A DNA stretch of 64,000 nt from positions 3,331,001 through 3,395,000 of the forward strand of contig NC_092561.1 of NCBI RefSeq assembly GCF_037975245.1, read 5' to 3'. A program made the position numbers and the translations under genes. Shown here piece by piece: positions 12,101 through 20,670 of this stretch; position 1 is the first letter of the stretch, and the number at the start of each line of letters is the position of its first letter. This DNA is from Apostichopus japonicus (lineage: Eukaryota; Echinodermata; Holothuroidea; Aspidochirotida; Stichopodidae). Below the pieces are notes generated by a model. That model did not search any database. It had not been told where the DNA came from and saw only the letters and a program-made list of their open reading frames with translations.

Positions 12101-15100
12101 TGAAATCTTCAATGATGCCTTGCAGCCGTGTAAGCTGAGTAGATCTAACAGCCTCCAGGAGGTGTAATGTATCCCCACTTGTCCAAATCTTCTTACGGCG
12201 GCACACATGTATAAACTCCCGTTTAGGATTGATACTTCCTTGAATTTTTTCCAAGGATTTGTGATCCATATTGAAGTAGTTACACAGTAGGTCAATATCT
12301 GAGACATCCATGGTTTCGATTAGTCTATCCATCATGTCGAGATAGTCGAATGTATGTTGTCTCGATTTCTCTTCGTTGTCACCTGAAGTTTAATATACGA
12401 GAACATAGTAAATGTTTGGTAGCAATAGTGCTTTCTATTTTAATTTTGCGCATCTCTCATTCAAAGATTAGTTAGTTGCACATGACTGTGTATCTGTAAG
12501 GCTTTGTATCCAGGATCACTGGTTAAAGGAATAACCCGAATTACCCATATCACAACCAACAAGACTTGAACATGATGCAGCTGTACTTCTCTTAGTTTCC
12601 GTCACCTAGAAATTGTTTTTAACATTTTAAATTCAAGGGCAATATGGTTCCTTGCTTGTAAGGAATATTTTCAAGGGAGCAGCACTGTCCTAAAATTGCT
12701 ACGTGGTCCGATGTACACACATAGTATTATTGCCAAAAATATCACAAATCAACCGTTGGTCCTGTTGAGAACCTGTTGAGGACCATGTGTCTGATATGAG
12801 CAAGATTTGGCTTTTATTACAGAACTCACAGAATCATCCTAACTGTACTTATTAAGAATTTTAACAAAACCAAACGAAACCTTGGTCTCTAATAACTTTG
12901 CGCAAAAAGATTGCAGAGGAGTCAACTTATGGACAATTTAGATCGGAATATGGACACGAAAATTTAAATAATCAAATGGAAAGAAACTAATACAGGTCAC
13001 TGGAGGTCAACCTGAGGTCAAATGTCAAACAGATGCGGGTCGACTATTGGATTAAAATAGCGTAACTCCCAACCTTGACGGACATTTTGTTCTCAAATTA
13101 TTGCAAAAATTCTACTTTTTTACCACCTCTAATTGACCTTTTTCGACCTACAATCACATGACCGTTATGTTTGGAAACGATCCCTTACCCCATTCACAAC
13201 TACTCCCAACATATCAACCATGTCAAACCCTGTCAATGGGAGTTATTGCTGTTTTTAATATTTTGGTTTTTGGCCTTTAATTCACCTTCGGTGACCTTCA
13301 CAGGCACCAAAAACAATATGGCACACCTTCTCACTATGGCGGATCTATATACCAAGTTTGATTTTAGTCTAATTTCCCCTTGTTGAGTTACAATGTACCC
13401 AAGCAAGTGTCACATACACACACACACTCACACGCATACATACACTTACATACGCCAACCTGACTACATAGGTTCCTTTGCTAAAGCAAGGAAACAAAAA
13501 CGGTTGTATAACATTTGCCACTGAAAGTTTGGCCAATAAATATGGCAAAATGTTAATGTAGTTTTTCTGTTTACCCCAAGGTGTTAATCAAAAAATACTA
13601 ACCATGTTGTAAGACTTCTTTAAACTGATTCTCGTCGTATATAAGCTCAATGGATTTTCGTTCCTCTTGTGAAATCATCAAGGAATTATCGCCCGTCTCG
13701 TCTTTATAAATTGTCAATATTTCTTGCAGAAATCTTCCACTGTCAATATCTGTCTTGAATTTATCCAGCGATTCTGCTGTAGACACTTTGAATAGCAACT
13801 TCATACCCAACTCTTCCTCTTCTTCAGATTTCAAAGCTCTTTTTTTCCCCAGCATGAATTGTTTGAATTTGGTAAAGGTTGAGTGATATGGTTTCGTTGG
13901 AGTTATTTTCACTGTTACTTCTGTTAAAGTTAATACAGTAAATAATAAACCAAAATTAAACATTGAGTTCATTATTTTTGTGTTACCTGAAACTTGAATA
14001 ATAAATAAATCAACAGATTTTAATACAATGGGATAGTAGGCTTGTAGTACGGAGATATATTGAACCACAAGGTGAAATGTAGCTTAAAGCCAGGGACAAC
14101 ACTTTTAACAAACATGCCATCATCATCAATTGAAGCAATGAATTATGTCAACGACATATGTGTTAATTATTTCTTGATAATTGGAGTAGATTGTACAAGA
14201 ATATGCCAAAACTGTTCATTAAAAGCCATGTGCATTTCATGCCACTAGTTGTCAAGAAGAATGTCGTCAATTCTAGTATACATGATTTGTCACTGCCAGT
14301 AACAAAAAGGAACCTTATGAAGCATTACACTCACCTGGCCATAGAGACATATCATTGTGTCTTGCAGATATGATGTTCTCCATGTTTGTAAGCTTATTCG
14401 ACCTAACAGCTTCCACCAGTCTTGACCTGTCCTTGCTTGTCCAAATTTTATTTTGTCGACACACGTGTATGAACTTCCGTTTAGGATTGCTACTTCCACG
14501 AATTTTTGCCACAGAGTTGGAGTCAATTTTGAAGTAATCACACAATAGTTCAATGTCTGATATATTAATGGCCTGGGTCAGCCTATCCATCATGTCAAGA
14601 TAATCAAAAGTAGATTGCTCTTCATTGTAACCTGAACATAAACGTAAAGATGGACGTAAATGGTTTGAAAAAAAGTATTCAATAACGAAATGTCAAACTA
14701 AATGGTATAGTAGATTTCTGAAATACGGTTTATTCATGCAGTATTGCATTAGTTATGCCTGAAAAACAGGTAAGTATTTGTTTGGGAAATATTATTTTAA
14801 CCTTTAAAGGGTTTGTCTAAAATGATTATGTCTTAAAAGTACATTTACCAAGGTTTAAGCTAGCTAGATGAATTTGTTTCCGAAAGCCTTCAATAGCTAA
14901 TAAACCTTCCCCGTGCGACATCAATGGCATTAAAAATACAGACATACCTGCTTCAAAACTGGCAAGACTTGAGCATGATGATAATGACGATGTATCACCT
15001 GACAAGGGACAAAAAACATCACATTAGTTAAGCTCATTCAACAGAACCCTTCTGTACCCTTTATCTTAGCAGACGCCCATACAACAAGTTTCAAAAAACA

Positions 15101-17005
15101 CCTTGCATTAAAGATGTGTTACACATTTGTCTTACCTACTGAAGTTGACAGCTGTTTCCTGACATTTTCAAGTTTTGACTTGCTAAAGTCAAGTCGAATG
15201 TGTGGTGTGGATTTGGAATCGTTGATCGGCTTGTATACCAGTTTTGCCACATTTGCTCCAAACACACCAGCTTCATTCTCTTCTAGTAACTTGTCAAGGG
15301 TTCGCTTGGATTTAATTCTCAGACAGAGGGACTTGGCTTCATCGCAAAGTTTCACGAATTGTATATCATACTCCCCACGAAAGAAAACGTATAGTTTAAT
15401 ACTTGTTTCCTTTGGAAATAGTGAACTCTCCCACAATGTGCCGCTCTCCAGTAGCGAAACCTTTTTATGTGATCTTGAAGCTGGAAGCTTTACCAAGAAG
15501 TTACCTTGTAATTCTGGTGATTAAAATGACATATATAGTTTGGTGACTAATGTGAGTATAGAATCGTTATTTGAAATTTCTATAGTTGAATGTAAGCTCA
15601 GCTGATTTTCTGTAAGAGCTCTGATTTATATTGACACTACCATGGACATTTTTACCACGCTATTAAAGGTGACACAAACCCAATAATGGTTGTTTAGCTT
15701 ATATGACATAAATCTTCCTACTTCAAACAGCTATGAAACTCTTAATACGTTGGGAGATATCTTTGTCTACAAGTCGTGTCGAGGAGATGTCACTTTTGCA
15801 AATCTGGGCGTTATAGTAACACCATCATATTTGGAAGGGAAAACGTTAACGTGCTAACAATAAAACAAATAACACTATAGAGATGGACGTATCAAGAGGC
15901 AAAACACCTGTGATATACATATTTGAGATCAACTTTGATTTCATACAAGGAATTATTTTTTAATTGAAGGTTAGCATTGAATGGGTGTTTGAAAAGTATT
16001 TTGTAACAGCTGTAAGAAGAATATTTTTTATCATTGTTTTATGCCTTCCTGTGAACGAGAATATACCAAGGTCTAGGATATGTGATACGAAATTGAATAT
16101 ATGGCACATCCCAAAATATATGCTCTGTGGTTATTCCAGTTGTTTCAAAACGAACTTTTGTCTAGTAATATGTCTTACCTGGAAAGGACAGTATCATGTC
16201 ATGCTCGGCGTTGATATCTTGAAGATATTTTAACTTGTATTCATTGCATGCCTCCTTGAAGCGAAGAATTGGTATTTTATTACACAAAATAAATTTAACC
16301 AAGGCTTTTCGAAGATCACTGCTGTTGGTATGTGGTACTTGAAAGTATTCAAGTAACTTCCTTGCGTCGGACTCTTGTATTGCTGTAGCAATTTGTAATA
16401 CGTGGGAGAGACAAAGAAACGTTTCTTCTGAGACACTGTATAATTCTGCAAGACATGGGAATGAATAAAAGAGAATGTGTTCAATAAATACGTAGTTTAT
16501 AGTAATTGTTTAATTAGCAAACGCGTTTCGTAGTATACATATAGCCTAGTAGATAAGAATAATTATAACTGGCTCATTTTTTTCATTTCTTTTGACATAC
16601 ATTATGCTACTAAACATTGCTGGTATGAATTTACTTTTGATAAAAGATATCAGAACATGAATGTGACCTAATATTTGCGAACATATTACCTTGTATATCT
16701 TCAACTTCTTTGATGATACGTTCCGTTTTCTTTTTCAGCTTTTCTCCAAGTGTTCTATGCCAGGCAGAGCTTTCCAGTACTTCAGCAAATCTCAAAAGCC
16801 ATCTATCATCATAATGTTTATATTGTAGAGTAGACCTAGTAGTCATTACTCTTTCCTTTCGAGACTTTTTTGCTCTTATCTGATTCTCGCCTTCTGTATC
16901 AACGATATTATTCTGAACCAGTAGATCTAACATATGCATTGGCTCAAACTCTTCCAGTAGTTCTTCCATCATTCCGTCCAAAACTTTGGTTTGAAGGTAC
17001 TCCAT
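4338..17005 (-). CDS. Gene A: multi-death-fold very large GTPase, 12 coding exons (span)
   Basis: Exons read 17005-16690, 16445-16179, 15513-15136, 14998-14948, 14631-14335, 13920-13603, 12382-12080, 11741-11385, 10909-10610, 10412-10286, 9656-9544 and 9160-4338. They sum to 7650 nt and encode 2549 residues with no internal stop. Every intron is GT-AG; all are phase 1 except the one after exon 10 (phase 2), which is compensated by exon 11. Domain order: CARD-like (about 1-95), DED-like (108-185), alpha/beta module 1 (200-318), linker, DED (345-430), module 2 (437-540), DED (550-637), module 3 (645-760), CARD (768-850), linkers, VLIG GTPase (from about 945). P-loop is at 1574-1582, DTEG at 1627, TAADRNK at 1703. 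Known for the family: VLIG GTPases are large interferon-inducible or immunity-related GTPases. Inferred role: cytosolic immune sensor or scaffold recruiting death-fold adaptors. The whole gene is duplicated as gene B. Exon joins are predicted by eye, so alternative splicing cannot be excluded. Confidence 0.82.
9544..9656 (-). CDS. Gene A exon 11: basic/polar linker that restores phase
   Basis: 113 nt, entering phase 2 and leaving phase 1; acceptor TTCTTTGTAG, donor GTAATT. It encodes residues 905-942, including NWNIVRAPPKRF and KTTKEVEEL. The phase fit on both sides and its conservation in gene B (48428-48540) support a true exon. The plus-strand open frame here is its antisense shadow. Confidence 0.7.
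10286..10412 (-). CDS. Gene A exon 10: acidic linker
   Basis: 127 nt, enters in phase 1 and leaves in phase 2. Acceptor TTTGAAG, donor AGTAGTGG|GTAAGT. It encodes an acidic, polar segment (residues 863-904) without recognisable domain. The donor cannot join the large last exon in frame directly; exon 11 is needed. Confidence 0.65.
10610..10909 (-). CDS. Gene A exon 9: second CARD domain
   Basis: Residues 763-862, phase 1-1, acceptor TTCACAG, donor GTGATT. The sequence DQWKRALMRVQSLMEEDF, SLMEILTSNGTLTSTEVDAL, KRKQRVRLFMSFLETKEE and AFNSFLLALEGCFYYEELA follows the CARD pattern closely: LTxxEVDxL after helix 2, basic helix 3, hydrophobic FxxFLxALE helix 4/5. This is the clearest CARD in the protein. 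The frame runs 8 residues past the donor before a stop, so unspliced RNA would end the protein here. Confidence 0.82.
11385..11741 (-). CDS. Gene A exon 8: alpha/beta module 3 (TRADD-N-like)
   Basis: Residues 644-762, phase 1-1, acceptor TGACAG, donor CCCA|GTGAGT. The frame stays open past this donor, but only this donor joins exon 9 in frame, and it is conserved in gene B. Core: REFKVHLVDCEKGSIVFRLKV, DSLDQLIGDIHSGRLLKKL, then TILEDGKLSIKLSYDTKQV. The alternation of strand and amphipathic helix fits an alpha/beta sandwich of the TRADD N-terminal type. Confidence 0.75.
12080..12382 (-). CDS. Gene A exon 7: DED domain
   Basis: Residues 543-643, phase 1-1, acceptor CTTCAG, donor GTAAAT. Same helix plan as exon 5: FDYLDMMDRLIETM, VSDIDLLCNYFNM, KSLEKIQG, FIHVCRRKKIWTS, DTLHLLEAVRSTQLTRLQGI. 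It differs from exon 5 by substitution only over the core, so the duplication is fairly recent or conserved by function. Confidence 0.8.
12545..12605 (-). pseudogene. Relic of a linker micro-exon in gene A intron 6
   Basis: The minus strand has an acceptor-like TCTAG, about 61 nt sharing TCATCATG.TCAAGTCTTG with exon 4, and a donor-like GTAATT. In the phase the neighbours require it meets TAA after three codons. The equivalent place in gene B (51368-51421) has lost the acceptor. Confidence 0.5.
12622..13497. mobile_element. Non-autonomous DNA transposon-like insert in gene A intron 6
   Basis: About 0.87 kb absent from the same intron of gene B, where the flanks meet at about 51437. Ends carry inverted GGTTCCTTGCTT (12646) and AAGCAAGG (13484). 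It holds a (CA)n tract and TGACCT-rich blocks and has no coding capacity. Confidence 0.65.
13603..13920 (-). CDS. Gene A exon 6: alpha/beta module 2 (TRADD-N-like)
   Basis: Residues 437-542, phase 1-1. It begins EVTVKI, like exon 8 (EVTLTM), continues with FTKFKQFMLGKKR, then LGMKLLFKVSTAESLDKFK, DSGRFLQEILTIY and KSIELIYDENQFKEVL. The pattern of GS/ES turn, SLDxL helix, DIxSGRxL helix and final strand matches exon 8 closely. In gene B the exon is 6 nt shorter, in frame. Confidence 0.75.
14335..14631 (-). CDS. Gene A exon 5: DED domain
   Basis: Residues 338-436, phase 1-1, acceptor GTTCAG, donor GTGAGT. Helices: FDYLDMMDRLTQAI, ISDIELLCDYFKI, NSVAKIRG, KFIHVCRQNKIWTS, DRSRLVEAVRSNKLTNMENI. 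The penultimate and last helices follow the DED pattern (xLxxLxEAxRxxxL). It is very similar to exon 7, so the two arose by internal duplication. Confidence 0.8.
14948..14998 (-). CDS. Gene A exon 4: 51-nt serine-rich linker micro-exon
   Basis: Acceptor CTTGTCAG at 15001-14999 and donor GTATGT. The exon is 51 nt, phase 1-1, encoding about 17 residues (DTSSLSSCSSLASFEA). It is kept with intact splice sites in gene B (54518-54568) and joins module 1 to the next DED in frame. A decayed relative lies between exons 6 and 7. Confidence 0.65.
15136..15513 (-). CDS. Gene A exon 3: alpha/beta module 1 (TRADD-N-like)
   Basis: Residues 195-320. The exon is phase 1-1, with acceptor CACCAG and donor GTAAGA. 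Strand- and helix-forming blocks run LYVFFRGEYDIQFVKLC, then SLCLRIKSKRTLDKLLEENEAG, then IRLDFSKSKLENVRKQL. The same order (hydrophobic strand, basic or acidic turn, LDxL helix with an xxxSG or EAG turn, strand, short final helix) recurs in exons 6 and 8. The arrangement resembles the N-terminal domain of TRADD; this is pattern inference only. This is the most diverged of the three modules. Confidence 0.7.
16179..16445 (-). CDS. Gene A exon 2: DED-like death-fold domain
   Basis: Residues 106-194. The acceptor TTGCAG and donor GTAAGA keep phase 1-1. The frame carries helices FLCLSHVLQIATAI, SDARKLLEYFQVP and DLRKALVKFILCNKIP, ending in FKEACNEYKLKYLQDI, a layout matching a DED, with the final helix in the RxDL position weakly conserved. 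The reading frame of this exon begins without an ATG. Gene B has the same exon, fully open, with several substitutions. Confidence 0.75.
16690..17005 (-). CDS. Gene A exon 1: start codon and N-terminal CARD-like domain
   Basis: Encodes residues 1-105 starting MEYLQ. The chosen ATG is the first in frame and lies 3 nt inside a strong 3' splice site (pyrimidine run ending TGCAG at 17009), so a 5' UTR intron probably precedes it. The pattern of six short helices, with MLDLLVQNNIVDTEGENQI followed by a basic RAKKSRKERV stretch and a final AFxxxL-like helix (LLRFAEVLESSAW), fits a CARD. It ends CAAG|GTAATA in phase 1. The identity is by pattern; a more general death-fold label would also fit. Confidence 0.75.
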
Positions 17006-17756
17006 CCTCTGCACAGAAAGAATTCGAAAACAGCTTTCAACGATCTATTGATTATGAGTAATGACTGATTTTAGCCAGATTGAAATTTAAAAGTGTATTA
17101 TTAGTTCAAGCAGGAATCAGCGTCTGATGCTTAATTTCTTTTGGACTATTTTATTTTAGCATCACTTGTGGAGAAATAGAGAGCGTTACATTACAACCAT
17201 TACAACATTCATCATGGGTATTTTATCTCTATTTTAAGTTAGCAGAATAACGTTCGTGGTTACGTTATATATTGATATTAATCTCTGCTGTTAGTGGTCA
17301 CCTTTATGAACCGGGCGACTAGCAGTACAATGAACTTGACCGTAACTAAGTACTACTATTCGGTGAGCGACGAATGTCACCGTCACAGCTTGTGATCTAA
17401 AGAAATAAGCTACCACAAAGAGTGGTGTGTGCTGTGTGGAATCGTTTCCCCCTAAACATCAACTAATCATACTGGTGTCATAATTTTACAACCTATACTA
17501 TACTGGAATCTCAACTTCAACGTACACAATAATTTAAGTTGTAGCAACGCCTTGATGACGTAATCGTGAGCTAAGCACATCACTGTTTTTGAGTATGCAA
17601 ACTTTGACCTATTAAAAGATCTGTGTAGGGGGAAATTAAACTGCAGTCGCAACGTTAATCAGCCAATATAAATAGTCTACGAAACCGTAGTAGGTACACG
17701 CTAAAGTAGTGTCACTGATGGCTATGAAAAAGTGGAATATAAATATATACATATAG

Positions 17757-17757
<1 letters not shown>

Positions 17758-17825
<68 letters not shown>

Positions 17826-17828
17826 TAT

Positions 17829-17877
<49 letters not shown>
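17758..17877. repeat. (TA)n microsatellite
   Basis: About 120 bp of nearly pure TA repeats, interrupted by ATAG. It lies within about 0.9 kb (17470-18366) that copy B lacks. Confidence 0.95.
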
Positions 17878-17882
<5 letters not shown>

Positions 17883-20634
17883 ATAGATGAAGATGACCCT
17901 TTGCTAAACTACTCTAGTAGGCCTAGGGTATAAGATATACGGTAGAAGCCTAACGTACATCAAGGAGATACATGTTTGTAAGACAGCTAATGCCACAGTT
18001 ACTTATATAGCGCCCAGTAAGGTAGATCACAACTACCAGTGTTGACTCCGATGCATTAAGTCTAAGGCTTCTATTACTTACACTTTAATTTATGCATGTT
18101 CTGATTGATATCACTGGTCCTTGATGGTTGCATGTTAAAGCTGTTCTGTAAAACTTGAAGGAGATTTACATTGCGTTTTGCGTAGTGCAGTGTCTGATAT
18201 TAAGATCTCGCGTAAATGTTGCTTGTGTTTAACAACGAGTAACGGTCATTTTATTTCTCTCGCATTCAGCCATATTTGCCTGATTCCTGCTTGACAGATC
18301 CCTTACATCGAATAAATCTGTTAAATCATAACATTACATAATTGTTTATTCGTAAGCAGAAATTACAGGTTAAATTAAACATAGTCTGGTATCAAAGCAA
18401 AAAGGAACACACATCAGAATATTATTTTGCTTGTCATCAATAATAACCTGTCAAAAAGAAGCTTTATTTTAGTTTTGAATATGTCACAATTGTTGGTGCT
18501 GTACCGCCACTACACTACAAATGAACAAGAGACGATGAAAGTGGGTTAAATACGATGTGTACAAACTTCAAGGGACAGTTTTAACTGTATGAACATGAGT
18601 AGCTTTAACAACATATTTGTCGGAATTTTGGGCACTCACCCTACACACTACCGTCCCTGTTTTCATCAAATTAACATATATGTTGTTAAAGTTAAGGCAC
18701 GTACATTTTAATATTTGAAAAAACAGGATTAGGAAAAGGGCAAACGATACATTTCATTATTAAAAAAGGGATACATTTTAGACTTTTCTCCATTTATAAA
18801 AGGAAACAAAAGGGGCAACTTGGGGAGGGGGGCTGGGCACGTGGCGTTAAACTACAGGAGGCAGAGGAAGTGTTTTCAAATATGAAGGGTACAAACTTGG
18901 AAAAGCAGTTTAAATAATGATCATGAACACTTATCAATTATGATGAGAGACATTCCTCCTTAATGTCTTGCACCATCCAACCTTCGACCTCCTTTGACCT
19001 CTCACCTTTTTGTTTTGAATGTTTTCATGGTACTGTACAACTGTCTAAGCCGCTCCATTACCAAACATACAGTTAAGTATATAGTGGACATTTGACGTCA
19101 GTTATCATGGTTACCAAATATTTTTCACAGAAGTTGACATACCAATTACACATGTTAATGTTGCTATTTGCTTGTCGTTATAGCAACCACATGGATATAT
19201 TATGTGGTACACCCACATTTTTATAAAACTGCCCGTATCCAACTAGCTAGCTAGCTAGTCAATCTAATGTTTCCCGTTCATAGTTTTAGACTTTTGTTTA
19301 ATTTGACTGTTGACTTCAAATTTTTGAAATTTTGAATGTGCTGATAAAAACAGTTATACTTAATTAGTAACTATATCGTGATTGAGACGTACGATGCTAG
19401 TACTGAATCATCTGGATAGTCAGACTGCGTACAGCCTAACGAGGCCTATACATGAAATTATTGTTATGAACATAACTTTGGTGATTGAGTGATGATTTTG
19501 AGAAATGATTTAATGATTCTATATGTTACAATCCTAATTGAGTAATATTGGGAATGGGCGATGCATACGAAAAGGATTGCGGAATATCGTACTTTACTCT
19601 AACTGTAATGTCTTATTATGGTATTTATGAGAAACCTCACCAAAATATTATGGTATATATCAATTAACGTGCACAAAACACGATCGCGTGTGTCTCGAGT
19701 GGCATATATTCCATACATGAAATTTCAGCTATCGTTCTTGTTTTGTGTATTATTTCATGCACCCAGGCAGCCTCATCAACAAAAGTGCATTCGGATTTCA
19801 GCACTATTTTATCATATTAGAGGGCTCGATAATTTTCCGGATGGGTTCTTACAAATGTCTGGACACTTCAATGATAATTAACAAGGATTGTGGTCCGGAG
19901 AAATTCACACACCTTTGGAAGTTGCTTGGAGAAAATAAAGTTCACAGCTTAAGCCATTTCCTTATCTCATCCTTTAACTAAAGAAGGCTTACCTTAGTAG
20001 TATTCATGACAAAGGTAACTAGATGCTAAGACAGCATATACAAGCACTAGACGATTGTCAACCGAATACTGTTATTAAGACAATATTCATATACAACTAT
20101 GATAAAATCAATCCAGTCACGTATGTGTGTATCATACGCACTGTTGCACACTAATATATGCCTTACGTTAAACTACATTGCGTACAGAGTGAGTGCAGGA
20201 GTTCTGGGGGTGTTCATGAAAAACTGAGGAACATTGCATTTGCCTCCCCTCTAAAGTCGTCGATTCTAAGACATTACATACTATAGGATCACGTTAATAT
20301 GTGTATGGAAGCTCAGGTTAATGGACATGTCGATGGTTGTGATACTCACAATACAATGAATGAACCTCATAACACACTGTAAAAGACACGTATTGATAGC
20401 GCCATATTGTTAGCCATATTGCAGCGTTTGTTTTATTGTTAACTGCGTCATAACATTCGAACTTACCATATCCTGTATATTGCCTTCTCAATGAATTATT
20501 ATAGATTTAATCTCCAGCGATATGCTGATATGCGAAATATAACCACTCCATTCCCAGTAACATCTTGATCTGGTTACTAATTTATGAAAATGTAACGTCT
20601 AAAACATGGCGACAATGACAGTGACATTACTCAC

Positions 20635-20670
20635 TGCCGCGTTTATCGCCGCGGAGATCATGTGAGTCAT
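20635..20670 (-). other. Possible 5' UTR exon end of gene A
   Basis: A CG-rich segment on the minus strand ends in a good donor GGCA|GTGAGTAATG. The same donor is kept in copy B at about 59608. A first non-coding exon here would explain the acceptor just before the gene A start codon. The 5' end is not visible. Confidence 0.25.

Noticed and set aside
15114-15524. Plus-strand frame of 136 codons opposite exon 3
   Set aside because: Antisense shadow of a conserved coding exon; the gene B equivalent is shorter.
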